Shown here piece by piece: positions 52,767 through 62,812 of a DNA stretch of 64,000 nt; the first letter of the stretch is position 1, and each line of letters begins with the position of its first letter. The DNA comes from Lachnospiraceae bacterium. Its GTDB lineage: Bacteria > Bacillota > Clostridia > Lachnospirales > Lachnospiraceae. The position numbers and the translations under genes were made by a program. The notes beneath the pieces were generated by a model. That model did not search any database. It saw only the letters and a list, made by a program, of their open reading frames with translations, and was not told the origin of the DNA. The DNA lies in contig SVEK01000005.1 in assembly GCA_015057405.1 (NCBI GenBank), positions 40,369 through 104,368 on the forward strand. Reading direction: 5' to 3'.

Positions 52767-54803
52767 TTAATTACCACTATCTGTTTTTACAACCTGGGCC
52801 GTCACCGGCTGATTTAAAACCGGCACAGTAAATGATGCTTTTGCAGAATATCCCTGCCATACTGATTCCAGATTATAGGTTCCTGCCTTAAGATAAAGGT
52901 TGGAACCATACGCATATATTTTTCCGTTAGCGTCATACCAATCACCACTCAATTCACCATAAGAATCATTGTTAGAAACAAGTTTAACACTATATAACGG
53001 CAATTTAATGTCATAACCTGACATTCCGGCCACAATGTTAACTCCAAATATGTACTTAACTGCTTCAGTTTCACCGTAGCGATATGTTGCCACAATATCA
53101 TATGTACCGGCAGGTAAAGTAACTTTATATTCCCCTGTAAACTTATTATCCGGACCAACATTTTTAGTAGCTTCAGTAATAATACTGCTATGACGCTCTC
53201 CTCTGTTAGTATTAACAAAATATACTGACATCAAATTATTTTCCGTAAGTAAAGGAGAAACAATTGCTGCTCCGTTGGCGTCTGCAAGTTTACCACTAAC
53301 CTCAAGCCCCTGCTTAATGTTGTATGTTAAAGTTGTAGTTGTTGTAATCTGTTGATTATCCGTATCACACACATTTATCAATGCAGAATACATACCCGGG
53401 GTATCAAACTTATGCTCCACATAATCTATTCTATAAGTATCTGTATCATAAGACTGGACATTTGGTGTAAATCCATTACCCGTAGCAGTTACAACGTAAC
53501 GCCCCTGTCCTCCGCAAATGTGCAGTACAGAACGGGTTGTAGCTCCGGTAAGAGCATATACAGGTGCCGCGCATGCGACTATTTGTGTCTTTGAACCCAC
53601 AAGAATTGTACAATTATAAGTGTTGTTATTACCAAGTTCGTCAACCCCGGTAAATACCGAAGTATATACTCCCTCTTTTATCGGTTTACCATTAAATACC
53701 GCGTTACCATTCTTATAAGTTACTTCAACCCCCGGCGGAAGTGTTCCGCTAACCATTGTAAGTGTACTGTAACCCTTGCCTGAGTTTTCTATTTTGGCAT
53801 CAAATGATTTGTCTGTACTCAGATTAAACTTAAAAAACAAATCATTGGTAAGTGTTGCTGCAGATTTTACATATACTGCTGCTTTTGACGTAGTCTTACC
53901 TACTGATTCCGGAATATTAACCTGAACTATATCACCCTCATAAAATAAATCATCATCTTTTATTTCAACTGTATAATTAATATTATCAGTAGTTGTCACG
54001 CTTTCAACCCCACAGGTATATCTGTATGCTCCGCTTGAATATCCTTTTTTCTTGATTATTACATTGGAAGCATTTAACCCGTTATAAGGCTGATTAAGAG
54101 TAAATGTGACTGTTTTTTGATTAGAAATAAAAACCCTGCTGATACTAATATTATCTTTTACATTAATCTTGCACGAAGCTTTTTTACCGGAGCCGTCAAT
54201 TGCTTTGGCAACCACTACTGCACTACCTGTAGCAACTGTTGTTATTACTCCTTTACTGTTTACTTTCACTATTTTATTGTTATCTGATGTGTATTTTATC
54301 GTTTTATCAGCCGTTTTTTTACCGTTTACTGTCGGAGCTAATGTAAGTTTGTCTCCAAAATATATGCTTTCCTCTGCCTTAGGTAATTTCACCTTCGTTA
54401 CCGCGCTTTTTTTGACAACAACATTAATTGTCTGTTTTTTATTTTTATTAATGGCGGATGTCACAACTACAGCCGTTTTCCCAGCCTTAAGTCCGGTAAC
54501 ATATCCTTTTTTACTTACCTTGGCAATTTTCTTATTCTTTACTGTGTATGTAACTTTTTTGCCTGCCTTTTTGTTTGGTTTTACTTTAACCGTAGTTTTT
54601 ATCTTAACTTTTTTACCTTTTGCAACAACTACGGTTTTCTTATTACCGGAAGTATTACTTGCAAGCGTAATCTTGCTCACTTTATACTTTGCCGCTTCTG
54701 TTTTCTGTGGCATAACAAGGCCGGATACAGCAATTGCTGCCGTAAGCACACAGCTCGCCACTCTCATTATTATTTTCATCTGTCCATTTTTCTTATTAAC
54801 CAA
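52767..54803 (-). CDS. secreted multi-domain Ig-like (BIG_2) protein
   Basis: 678 residues from the TTG at 54803, chosen because AAAGGGG lies 9 nt upstream; an ATG eight codons later (MKIIMRVASCVLTAAIAVSG) would also give a good signal peptide. Two BIG_2 modules are visible: KKVTYTVKNKKIAKVSKKGY (about 80-135) and TIKYTSDNNKIVKVNSKGVI (about 165-225). Further beta domains follow (SNVIIKKKGYSSGAYRYTCG, STLTMVSGTLPPGVEVTYKN, and a carboxypeptidase-regulatory-like fold near GLEVSGKLADANGAAIVSPL). No sorting signal. A likely surface or biofilm protein. Confidence 0.85.
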   Translation of the reverse strand: MVNKKNGQMKIIMRVASCVLTAAIAVSGLVMPQKTEAAKYKVSKITLASNTSGNKKTVVVAKGKKVKIKTTVKVKPNKKAGKKVTYTVKNKKIAKVSKKGYVTGLKAGKTAVVVTSAINKNKKQTINVVVKKSAVTKVKLPKAEESIYFGDKLTLAPTVNGKKTADKTIKYTSDNNKIVKVNSKGVITTVATGSAVVVAKAIDGSGKKASCKINVKDNISISRVFISNQKTVTFTLNQPYNGLNASNVIIKKKGYSSGAYRYTCGVESVTTTDNINYTVEIKDDDLFYEGDIVQVNIPESVGKTTSKAAVYVKSAATLTNDLFFKFNLSTDKSFDAKIENSGKGYSTLTMVSGTLPPGVEVTYKNGNAVFNGKPIKEGVYTSVFTGVDELGNNNTYNCTILVGSKTQIVACAAPVYALTGATTRSVLHICGGQGRYVVTATGNGFTPNVQSYDTDTYRIDYVEHKFDTPGMYSALINVCDTDNQQITTTTTLTYNIKQGLEVSGKLADANGAAIVSPLLTENNLMSVYFVNTNRGERHSSIITEATKNVGPDNKFTGEYKVTLPAGTYDIVATYRYGETEAVKYIFGVNIVAGMSGYDIKLPLYSVKLVSNNDSYGELSGDWYDANGKIYAYGSNLYLKAGTYNLESVWQGYSAKASFTVPVLNQPVTAQVVKTDSGN

Positions 54804-55064
54804 TAGATTCAACCCCTTTGTAATTTATTGATAACGCATACGGTATAATTATACACTTTTCGTATTAAACATTCAACAATCTGTTGAATTCTATGACAAT
54901 TAATTGAAATGATAATAATAACGCTAAACTTTTGATAATACTTACGATTAGTTTGATTGTTCCGCGTGTTAAAGAGGTTAATTTATTTCTTGTATTATCA
55001 TAATTTTACAAGTATAATTGTTTGTGATTGTGTTATTAAATGTAAGGAATGGAGAATAAAATAT

Positions 55065-57002
55065 ATGGATAATTACACAGGTAGTCAGATAGTGGTTCTT
55101 GAAGGACTTCAGGCAGTAAGAAAACGTCCCGGTATGTACATCGGAAGTACCGGAACAAGAGGTCTTCATCATCTTATATGGGAAATACTTGATAATGGTA
55201 TTGATGAACATCTGGCAGGTTTTTGTTCAGAGATTTCAATAACTCTTCAAAAAGATGGCGGCATTACAATTAAAGATAATGGTCGCGGTATCCCGGTAGA
55301 CATTCACCCTGTCAAGAAAATTCCAACTGTCAGAGTCGTTTATACAATGCTTCACGCAGGCGGCAAATTTGGCAGTTCTGTCTACAAAGTATCAGGTGGT
55401 CTTCACGGTGTTGGTGCATCTGTTGTTAACGCACTCTCAACAAAGATGATTGTGGAAGTCAAACGTGGCGGACTTGTATTTCGCGATGAATATGCTGACG
55501 GCGGCAATCCTGTTGTTAAACTCGAAAAAGGACTTCTTCCTTCTGTAGGAAAATGTACTAAAGCCGATACAGGTACTAAAGTTACATTTTATCCTGATCC
55601 GGAAATATTTGATTCCATCGAATTCAAGTCAGATACGATACGTAAAAAACTTAAGGAAATTGCCTATCTTAACAAGGGCCTTAAGCTGATTTTTGTTGAC
55701 GAAAAAAGAGGAGAAACTACCACTTATTATGAGGAAGACGGTATTAAAAGTTACATATCATATATCGTAAGCAAGCTCAAAGAAACAAGTCCTGAGATGA
55801 CAACTCTCCATGATGAACCTGTGTATATAGAAGGTACAAGCGGTGATATTGAAGTTGAAGTTGCATTTCAATACACGACCAATTATTCAGAACAGATTAA
55901 CGCATATTGCAACCGAATAAATGTATCCGACGGCGGTACTCTTGTGACCGGTTTCAAAACTGCTCTTACCCGAGTTATGAACCAGTATGCCAGAGAACTT
56001 AATATGATTAAAGAAAAAGAAAAATTAGACGGAAAAGATTATCGTAACGGAATGATTACCATTATTTCCATTAAACATCCTGACCCGCAGTTTGAAGGTC
56101 AGACAAAAACCAAGTTAGGTAACTCAGATGCCCAGGCAGCAGTTGATGAAGTTTTTAGCAGAGAGGTCCAGCTATTTTTTGACAAGAACGTTGAAATTCT
56201 CAAGAAAATACTGGAGAACTCTCTTCGCGCCTACAACGCGCGTAAAGCCGGCGACAAGGCACGTAATGCAGTTCTCAAACAGCTTAACGATGTTGATGTA
56301 AGAAGCAAACTTGCTTCCTGTTCGTCAAGGAAGCCAGAAGAATGTGAAATATATATCGTCGAGGGTGATTCTGCCGGCGGTACTGTTAAAACAGCACGAG
56401 ACCGTCGTACACAGGCAGTTCTTCCTCTCAGAGGAAAGATTCTTAATGTTGAAAAGGCGCCTCTTGAAAAGGTTCTTCTCAACAATGAGATTAAGACTAT
56501 GATTGCCGCATTTGGTTGTGGTATCGGCGATGATTTTGATATAAGTAAGCTTCGTTATGACAAGATTATTATTCTTACCGATGCCGACGTGGACGGAGCT
56601 CATATTAGTACTCTGTTATTGACTTTCTTTTTCAGGTTTATGCCTGAACTTATTACAGAAGGCAAGATATATCGTGGTCTTCCGCCACTTTACAAGGTTG
56701 ATTATAACGAAGGCAAAAGCAAGAAATCAGAATATCTGTTTGATGATCATGCTCTTGAAAAGTTCCGTAAAGAGTCCGGCAAAAAAATAACCGGACTTCA
56801 ACGTTACAAAGGTCTTGGTGAAATGGATGCCGATCAGCTTAAAGAGACTACTTTGGACAAGGCATCAAGAATTCTTGCCAGAGTATCCATAAGCGATTCT
56901 ATTGAAGCTGACCAGATTACTAATGTGCTTATGAGTAGCAGTGTACCACCAAGGCGTTCATTTATTATGGAAGAGGCGCAGTACGCCAAACTGGACGTTT
57001 AA
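55065..57002 (+). CDS. parE: type II topoisomerase B subunit (topoisomerase IV / gyrase B-like)
   Basis: 645 residues from the ATG at 55065 (GGAATGGAG upstream). GHKL ATPase motifs: WEILDNGIDEHLAG, IKDNGRGIPVDIHP, SGGLHGVGASVVNAL. TOPRIM motifs: YIVEGDSAGGTVKTARDR and LTDADVDGAHISTLLL. The C-terminus (FIMEEAQYAKLDV) is typical of GyrB/ParE. With parC 770 bp downstream it is a complete enzyme that unlinks daughter chromosomes. ParE rather than GyrB is inferred from pairing with a ParC-length A subunit and the position in a parE-parC pair; gyrBA probably lies elsewhere. Confidence 0.9.
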   Translation: MDNYTGSQIVVLEGLQAVRKRPGMYIGSTGTRGLHHLIWEILDNGIDEHLAGFCSEISITLQKDGGITIKDNGRGIPVDIHPVKKIPTVRVVYTMLHAGGKFGSSVYKVSGGLHGVGASVVNALSTKMIVEVKRGGLVFRDEYADGGNPVVKLEKGLLPSVGKCTKADTGTKVTFYPDPEIFDSIEFKSDTIRKKLKEIAYLNKGLKLIFVDEKRGETTTYYEEDGIKSYISYIVSKLKETSPEMTTLHDEPVYIEGTSGDIEVEVAFQYTTNYSEQINAYCNRINVSDGGTLVTGFKTALTRVMNQYARELNMIKEKEKLDGKDYRNGMITIISIKHPDPQFEGQTKTKLGNSDAQAAVDEVFSREVQLFFDKNVEILKKILENSLRAYNARKAGDKARNAVLKQLNDVDVRSKLASCSSRKPEECEIYIVEGDSAGGTVKTARDRRTQAVLPLRGKILNVEKAPLEKVLLNNEIKTMIAAFGCGIGDDFDISKLRYDKIIILTDADVDGAHISTLLLTFFFRFMPELITEGKIYRGLPPLYKVDYNEGKSKKSEYLFDDHALEKFRKESGKKITGLQRYKGLGEMDADQLKETTLDKASRILARVSISDSIEADQITNVLMSSSVPPRRSFIMEEAQYAKLDV

Positions 57003-57007
57003 GATTA

Positions 57008-57199
57008 GAGGTGGCGCGTCGCCATCACGCTTTTGTGGCGCGTCGCCATTATGGAATTATGGTGCATCGCCATCACTTAACTTGTCAGTGCACGCTCTCG
57101 CTATTTGTCATACGTAGCGGTACATAAACAAGCATAATACGCTTGTTAAGTACCGACGATGACAAAATGCACTGACATGCTAAGTGATGGCGACGCACC
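57008..57199. repeat. large palindromic element between parE and parC
   Basis: A 32-bp inverted repeat (57061-57092 against 57168-57199, 29 of 32 matching) enclosing a nested pair built on TTTGTCAT, CGGTAC and AACAAGC, so the whole ~140 nt can form one long hairpin. Two further copies of GTGGCGCGTCGCCAT lie at 57011 and 57035. Resembles a REP/BIME- or MITE-like unit. No reading frame of interest. Confidence 0.8.
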
Positions 57200-57212
57200 T
57201 CATAACATAGGT

Positions 57213-57719
57213 CACGATACATAATTCTTGTCGGGATGGCGACTGTTGAGATATGGAAGATAGATTCTGAAAGGCACGCAGGGTGCGATACAAGATTTTT
57301 GTTGGTATTGGCGACTGTTGAGATATGGAAGATAGATTCTGAAGGGCTCGCAGGGGGCGATACAAGATTTTTGTTGGTATTGGCGACTGTTGAAATATGG
57401 AAGATAGGTCTGAAGGGCCACGCAGGGTGCGATACAAGATTTTTGTTGGTATTGGCGACTGTTGGAATATGGAAGATAGGTCTGAAGGCCACGCAGGGTG
57501 CGTTACAAAATTTTTGTTGGTATTGGCGACTGTTGGGATATGGAAGATAGGTCTGAAGGCCACGCAGGGTGCGATACAAGATTTTTGTTGGTATTGACGA
57601 CTGTTGGAATATGGAAGATAGGTCTGAAGGGCTCGCAGGGTGCGATACAAGATTTTTGCTGGTATTGGCGACTGTTGGGATATGGAAGATAGGTCTGAAG
57701 GGCACGCAGGGTGCGTACC
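57213..57719. repeat. seven tandem copies of a 71-72 bp repeat
   Basis: The core GGCGACTGTTGRRATATGGA recurs at 57238, 57310, 57382, 57454, 57525, 57596 and 57667: spacing 72, 72, 72, then 71, 71, 71. Each unit also has GAAGATAGG and CGCAGGGTGCGATACAAGA. Frames are open on both strands because 72 is a multiple of 3, but 71-bp steps shift them, so no protein is implied. The units differ by a few substitutions and one-base losses. The array ends 50 bp before the parC start. Confidence 0.9.
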
Positions 57720-57769
57720 GTAGTTTATTTTGATTAAGAATTATGATTTTATGATGGAGGATATAGATT

Positions 57770-60043
57770 ATGGCCAGAAGGAAAACTGAAACACCGATTA
57801 TTACAGAGAATATTATTTCTATGGATTTTTCAGAGGAGATGAAGACTTCTTACAGAGATTATGCAATGAGTGTTATTATTGCTCGAGCTCTTCCGGATGT
57901 ACGTGACGGACTGAAGCCTGTTCAGAGACGTATTTTATATTCTATGAAGGAGCTTGGGCTTGCTCCTGAGAAGCCGCACAGGAAGAGTGCGAGAATTGTG
58001 GGTGACACAATGGGTAAGTATCATCCTCACGGTGACAGCTCAATTTATGATGCACTTGTTCATATGACTGAGGATTATTCGTTATCCGTTCCTCTTATTG
58101 ACGGCCACGGCAATTTTGGTTCTATTGACGGTGACAGTGCTGCCGCTATGAGATATACAGAAGCCCGTCTTTCTGACGGAGCTATGACTATGCTCTCCCA
58201 CCTTGAAAAGGGACTTGTTGATTTTATGCCGAATTTTGACGAGAGTGAGAAGGAGCCTATGGTTCTTCCTGCTATGCTTCCTAATCTACTGATTAACGGA
58301 ACTACAGGTATTGCTGTAGGTATGGCAACCAATATTCCTCCGCACAATACAGCTGAAGTAATTAATGGTGTTATTGCCTGCATTGATAAACCGAGCATTT
58401 CTCTAGATAAGCTGATGGAGATTATTCCGGGACCGGATTTCCCTACAGGCGGAACTATAATCAATCAGCAGGATATACGTGATATATACGAAACCGGGGA
58501 AGGTAAACTCCGTGTTCGTTCCGGATATACGATTGAGGCCGGCGATAACGGCAGGACTAATATTATAATTAATGAAATTCCTTATACAATTGCCGGCAAC
58601 AAAACGAAACTCGTGGAAAGTCTTGCAAATCTTATGAAGGACAAGGTATTTGATGAGATATATGATGTGCGGGATGAATCCGGCAAGGATATTCGTATAG
58701 TAATCGAGGTTAAAAAAGACAGAGACGTAGAAAATCTGCTTAACGGTTTGTACAAAAAAACTCCTCTTGAAGATACATATGGTGTTAATCTGCTTGCAGT
58801 TAAGGACAAGCAGCCAATTCAGTTCGGATTGAAACAGATTATTGAAGAGTTTATTGCTTTCCAGAAAGAATTATATACAAAAGAATACGAACACATGTTG
58901 GACAAAGCTAACAACAGGCTTGAAATAGTCAAAGGACTTATTAAAGCTACTGACGTTATTGACCTTATCATTGAGATTCTTCGTGGAAGTACCTCTCAGG
59001 CACAGGCGAAAGCCTGTCTTATCGACGGAATCACAACTGATATAAAATTCAAATCAAAATTATCCGAAAAACAAGCTAAAACACTTAATTTCACCGAACG
59101 ACAGACAGATGCTATTCTTGCAATGCCATTATCAAAACTTATCGGTTTGGAGATTCTTAAACTGCATGAAGAAAATGATTCTCTCACCTCTGATATCGCA
59201 GATTATATGAAGGTTCTTGGAGATGAAAAGGAGCTTCTTAAAGTTATCAAGTCACGTCTCAGAGGTTTTGCAAAACAGTTTGGGGTGGAAAGAAGAACCA
59301 AACTTGCCTCTATTGAAAATACAAACTATGTTGAAAAGGTTGTAATCGAAGACATTTTCATTATGGTAGACAAATTTGGATATATTAAATCAATGGAAGC
59401 CGGAAGTTTCCAGCGTCTTACTGAAGAAACAATCAACGAATATTCTCATATTGTATCTATGAAGAGTGATGACAGATTATGTGTATTTACTGCCCAAGGT
59501 AATATGCATCAGGTAAAAGCCGCTGCTATTCCACGATGCCGAGCCAGAGACAAAGGCACACTTATCCATTCATTGTGTAAAATAGGCAATGAAGATGTAT
59601 TGACTTATGTTTCATTTGAGAACTTATTTGAATCAATATTGTTGTTCATTACAGAAAAAGGATTTATAAAACTTGTATCCGGCGCAGGTTTTGACACCAA
59701 TCGTTCAACTATAGCATCTACTAAACTTGATGATGGAGATAAGCTGATATGCGTACGCAGTTTATCCGCCTCCGATTATATGAATTCAAACCAAAAGGTT
59801 ATTATGATAACAGCAAAAATGGGTTCTCTTGGTTTCCCACTGTCGGAAGTAAGTGAATTTAAGAAAACGAGCAGGGGCGTAAAAGGAATAACCCTTGATA
59901 ACAAAGATTACCTGATATTTGCTGATTGTGTTGACGGCAGAAATGAAGCAACTACATTTAACGGCAAAACCGTTCATATCAAAAAAATAAGAACAAGACG
60001 CCGCGGTGCCAAATCTCAAAAAGCTACCGGGGTTCTTGATTAA
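57770..60043 (+). CDS. parC: type II topoisomerase A subunit (topoisomerase IV / gyrase A-like)
   Basis: 757 residues. N-terminal [20 protein letters not shown] then [13 protein letters not shown] is the conserved GyrA/ParC start; [16 protein letters not shown] and MRYTEARLS hold the catalytic Tyr. [16 protein letters not shown] ([16 protein letters not shown]) is present. The C-terminal propeller has only a degenerate GyrA box (TSRGVKG rather than QRRGGKG), which points to ParC. GATGGAGG precedes the ATG. The array of tandem repeats separates it from parE, so co-transcription may be interrupted. Confidence 0.93.
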   Translation: MARRKTETPIITENIISMDFSEEMKTSYRDYAMSVIIARALPDVRDGLKPVQRRILYSMKELGLAPEKPHRKSARIVGDTMGKYHPHGDSSIYDALVHMTEDYSLSVPLIDGHGNFGSIDGDSAAAMRYTEARLSDGAMTMLSHLEKGLVDFMPNFDESEKEPMVLPAMLPNLLINGTTGIAVGMATNIPPHNTAEVINGVIACIDKPSISLDKLMEIIPGPDFPTGGTIINQQDIRDIYETGEGKLRVRSGYTIEAGDNGRTNIIINEIPYTIAGNKTKLVESLANLMKDKVFDEIYDVRDESGKDIRIVIEVKKDRDVENLLNGLYKKTPLEDTYGVNLLAVKDKQPIQFGLKQIIEEFIAFQKELYTKEYEHMLDKANNRLEIVKGLIKATDVIDLIIEILRGSTSQAQAKACLIDGITTDIKFKSKLSEKQAKTLNFTERQTDAILAMPLSKLIGLEILKLHEENDSLTSDIADYMKVLGDEKELLKVIKSRLRGFAKQFGVERRTKLASIENTNYVEKVVIEDIFIMVDKFGYIKSMEAGSFQRLTEETINEYSHIVSMKSDDRLCVFTAQGNMHQVKAAAIPRCRARDKGTLIHSLCKIGNEDVLTYVSFENLFESILLFITEKGFIKLVSGAGFDTNRSTIASTKLDDGDKLICVRSLSASDYMNSNQKVIMITAKMGSLGFPLSEVSEFKKTSRGVKGITLDNKDYLIFADCVDGRNEATTFNGKTVHIKKIRTRRRGAKSQKATGVLD

Positions 60044-60060
60044 CTACCATAGTAATATTT

Positions 60061-60101
60061 ACGGCGGAGACTATAACAACATAAGTTATATCCTCCGCCG
60101 T
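60061..60101. terminator. bidirectional terminator after parC
   Basis: Stem ACGGCGGAGA-TATAAC / AGTTATA-TCCTCCGCCGT with T-runs on both sides. It separates the plus-strand parC from the convergent minus-strand Ig-like gene. Confidence 0.88.
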
Positions 60102-60137
60102 TATTGGTGGTCTGTTTAAACCGAATTTTGTCACTGA

Positions 60138-60905
60138 TTACTTTTCCGATATAGGTGCTATACTAATCGATCTGCTAGTAGTTCCATCAAATATTGCAGT
60201 CTCTCCAACTAACGTATACGTAGCAGTAATGGATACGGATACTTTATCTCCAACACTAATGTCATTTCTTATATCATCTTTACTTATTATTATTTTTACA
60301 TATTTGACTCTGTTATCAAACCCTCCTCTAATATCGCATTTCCATTCATTACTGTCAAAGATATAACATACATTATTATCAATCTCCTCAATCTCTAACA
60401 ATATCATATTATTATGTCCTACAGCAGAATTATCAGGATAAGTACCAGGCAGACTTAATATTTGATTAGAATTACTATGACCGGTATTATCCGTTACATT
60501 CATATTGTTTTGGCCGGTGTCAACTTGATTCACATTACTCATATCCTGATTAGCTGAATTTGAATCAGGTATTTCTTCTCTCTTATCATCACGGACTGTA
60601 ACATTTATTTTTCTTACACATTTTTTATTTACCATTACTTTTATCACACATTGACCATTCTTTTTTGCCCTTACTAAGCCCTTCTTTGACACAGATGCAA
60701 CCTTTGGCCTTGAAGCTTTATACTTTGCATTCTTTTTGTGTTTTATCTTATATTTTTCACCTGCCTGAAGAGTAATCTTCTTTGTCTTACATTTATCTGA
60801 TTTTGCTTTTGCCTGACATTCACCATCAGATATACAAACCGTAAACATAATGGTAACAACCAACATTATCATATAAAAACCTTTGATTTTACATAATCTA
60901 CGCAT
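60138..60905 (-). CDS. small secreted Ig-like protein, copy A1
   Basis: 255 residues from the ATG at 60905 (GAGGG 6 nt upstream). Signal peptide MRRLCKIKGFYMIMLVVTIM. A Lys-rich BIG_2-like domain follows (KYKIKHKKNAKYKASRPKVA, SVSKKGLVRAKKNGQCVIKV), then an Asn-rich linker (NMNVTDNTGHSNSNQ) and a beta domain (MILLEIEEIDNNVCYIFDSN). It is a close paralogue of A2 at 61865. The pair of genes A and B is duplicated as a block. Function unknown; presumably bound to the cell surface. Confidence 0.85.
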   Translation of the reverse strand: MRRLCKIKGFYMIMLVVTIMFTVCISDGECQAKAKSDKCKTKKITLQAGEKYKIKHKKNAKYKASRPKVASVSKKGLVRAKKNGQCVIKVMVNKKCVRKINVTVRDDKREEIPDSNSANQDMSNVNQVDTGQNNMNVTDNTGHSNSNQILSLPGTYPDNSAVGHNNMILLEIEEIDNNVCYIFDSNEWKCDIRGGFDNRVKYVKIIISKDDIRNDISVGDKVSVSITATYTLVGETAIFDGTTSRSISIAPISEK

Positions 60906-61008
60906 AACATACCCTCTTTCTGTCATTCACTGATAAACAATCTGTCAACGATTTTCAACATCGCAATACACAACTGATAATTCGCTGACTTTTAGCTTAC
61001 TTAATATA

Positions 61009-61038
61009 ATAACGAATTAAGCATATAATAATGTGACA
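61009..61038 (-). promoter_or_regulatory. shared upstream block, copy 2 (gene A1)
   Basis: Same 30-bp block as before serpin 2, with ACACT changed to ATAAT; 104 bp before the A1 start. TTTGATATATTTTT follows on the plus strand. Confidence 0.65.
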
Positions 61039-61082
61039 GTTTGATATATTTTTTGACGTTACTATCTAAAAGAAAATAATGA

Positions 61083-61164
61083 ATACGCGCCTTATTCCTT
61101 AGTGATACTAATATGTCCGCTGGTTCCGTCTTGATTGTATCTATAGACTGTATTTCCTATAGTT
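61083..61164 (-). pseudogene. lost 3' coding end of gene B1
   Basis: About 80 bp beyond the B1 stop are still nearly identical to the end of B2 (62815-62895, encoding TETIGNTVFIYNQDGTSGHV). A two-base loss in B1 just upstream shifts the frame into an early TGA. The remainder is now non-coding. Confidence 0.8.
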
Positions 61165-61800
61165 TCAGTCCTTGTATATAGGGCTGAGAAATAGCTTAAC
61201 ATAATCACCCACAGCTATACCTGATATTTTATCTGTTGATATTTCAACAGCGGAATACTCCGGATACCATGTTTTATCACTTTTCAATCTGACAATGGAG
61301 AATCCTTCTTTTCCAGCTTCAATGCTTTCAACCAATAGGTTGTTTATCAGCATGCATCCGCCATCCATTACTTGAGAAGGGGTTGGTGACGGTTCAGGTG
61401 AAAGTGCTGGTGACGGCTCCGGCGAAGGTGATAATACCAGTACGTCCGGTGCGTTTTTCATCTGTTTGGTAACTGTTATTCTGTATTTTTTTATCAGTTT
61501 CCTGCCTGCCACGACTTTTATTGTACACTTTCCAACTTTTTTTGCTTTAATTATTCCCTTTTTCGACACAGTGACAACGCTTTTGTCAGAGTTTTTATAA
61601 CTATATTTTTTCTTATGCTTAAGTTTGTATTTTTCGCCTTTTTTCATGCTTATCTTCTTTACCCGCGAAGTTGCGGCATCCGCATTCACCGAACTATTGA
61701 TTCCCTGAACACACAGGGTAACAATTACAGATAGTAATAATGCACATAATACAGATGGTTTTATAATACTGCCTCTTTTATTTTTCTTTATTTTTTTCAT
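61165..61800 (-). CDS. small secreted Ig-like protein, copy B1 (frameshifted end)
   Basis: 211 residues. Signal peptide MKKIKKNKRGSIIKPSVLCA to NADA. A Lys-rich BIG_2-like domain (YKLKHKKKYSYKNSDKSVVT, KGIIKAKKVGKCTIKVVAGR), a short Pro/Ser/Glu linker and a beta domain (IEAGKEGFSIVRLKSDKTWY). It matches B2 until VGDYV; then a 2-nt deletion changes the frame and the protein ends KLFLSPIYKD, about 26 residues short of B2. Possibly still functional, as the beta domain loses only its last strands. Confidence 0.8.
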   Translation of the reverse strand: MKKIKKNKRGSIIKPSVLCALLLSVIVTLCVQGINSSVNADAATSRVKKISMKKGEKYKLKHKKKYSYKNSDKSVVTVSKKGIIKAKKVGKCTIKVVAGRKLIKKYRITVTKQMKNAPDVLVLSPSPEPSPALSPEPSPTPSQVMDGGCMLINNLLVESIEAGKEGFSIVRLKSDKTWYPEYSAVEISTDKISGIAVGDYVKLFLSPIYKD

Positions 61801-61864
61801 AACACACTCTCTCCCTTACAAAATAATTCGATATTATTTCATCGTGATACCGGTTGCAATAAAA

Positions 61865-62626
61865 TTAGTCACTGATTACTTTTCCGATATAGGTGCATCC
61901 TCCATTTTCAAATATTGCAGTCTCTCCAACTAACGTATACGTAGCAGTAATGGCTACGGATACTTTATCTCCAACTCTAATGTCATTTCTTATATCATCT
62001 TTACTTATTATTATTTTTACATATTTGCAACTGTTAGGAAATCCCCCTATTATACAGCTTTTCCATTCATTACTGTCAAAGATATAACATACATTATTAT
62101 CAATCTCCTCAATCTCTAACAATGCCATATTATTACGTCCATAAACAAAATTATCAGGATAAACACCCGGCGGACTTGATATTTGATTAGAATTATTATG
62201 ACCGGTATTATCCATTACATTCATATTGTTTTGGCCGGTGTCAACTTGATTCACATTACTCATATCCTGATTAGCTGAATTTGTATCAGGTATTTCTTCT
62301 CTCTTATCATCACAGACTGTAACCTTTATTTTTCTTACACATTTTTTATTTACCATTACTTTTATCACACATTTACCATTCTTTTTTGCCCTTACTAAGC
62401 CCTTCTTTGACACAGATGCAACCTTTGGCCTTGAAGCTTTATACTTTACATTCTTTTTGTGTTTTATCTTATATTTTTCACCTGCCTGAAGAATAATCTT
62501 CTTTGTCTTGCTTTTGTATGATTTTGCTTTTGCCTGGCATTCACCATCAGATATACAAACTAGAGACATAATGGTAATAACCAACATTATCATATAAAAA
62601 CCATTGTTTTTACATAATCTACGCAT
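61865..62626 (-). CDS. small secreted Ig-like protein, copy A2
   Basis: 253 residues from the ATG at 62626 (GAGGG 6 nt upstream), with the same plan as A1: signal peptide, Lys-rich BIG_2-like domain (KYKIKHKKNVKYKASRPKVA), Asn-rich linker (NMNVMDNTGHNNSNQ) and beta domain. The last strand differs from A1 (FENGGCTYIGKVISD instead of FDGTTSRSISIAPISEK), so the two ends have diverged more than the rest. Flanked by B1 and B2. Confidence 0.85.
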   Translation of the reverse strand: MRRLCKNNGFYMIMLVITIMSLVCISDGECQAKAKSYKSKTKKIILQAGEKYKIKHKKNVKYKASRPKVASVSKKGLVRAKKNGKCVIKVMVNKKCVRKIKVTVCDDKREEIPDTNSANQDMSNVNQVDTGQNNMNVMDNTGHNNSNQISSPPGVYPDNFVYGRNNMALLEIEEIDNNVCYIFDSNEWKSCIIGGFPNSCKYVKIIISKDDIRNDIRVGDKVSVAITATYTLVGETAIFENGGCTYIGKVISD

Positions 62627-62730
62627 AACATACCCTCTTTCTGTCATTCACTGATAAAACTATCTGTCAACTATTTTCAACGTCGCAATGCACAACTGAT
62701 AATTCGCTGACTTTTAGCTTACTTAATATA

Positions 62731-62760
62731 ATAACGAATTAAGCATACACTAATGTGACA
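62731..62760 (-). promoter_or_regulatory. shared upstream block, copy 3 (gene A2)
   Basis: Identical over 30 bp to the block upstream of the serpin operon (50969-50998), here 105 bp before the A2 start and followed by TTTGATATATTTTT. Identity to an unrelated gene cluster 12 kb away argues for a binding site rather than mere duplication. Confidence 0.65.
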
Positions 62761-62812
62761 GTTTGATATATTTTTGACGTTACTATCTAAAAGAAAATAA
62801 TGAATACGCACC

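Noticed and set aside
54169..54831. Plus-strand hydrophobic ORF opposite the Ig-like protein gene
   Set aside because: Its Val/Leu/Thr-rich look comes from reading the Lys-rich Ig-like coding strand in reverse; there is no start signal.
57085..57705. Long minus-strand ORF across the tandem repeats (repeats of SIFQQSPIPTKILYRTLRG type)
   Set aside because: It is open only because six of the units keep a multiple-of-three spacing by chance; there is no ribosome binding site, the frame changes at 71-bp units, and equally long frames exist on the plus strand.
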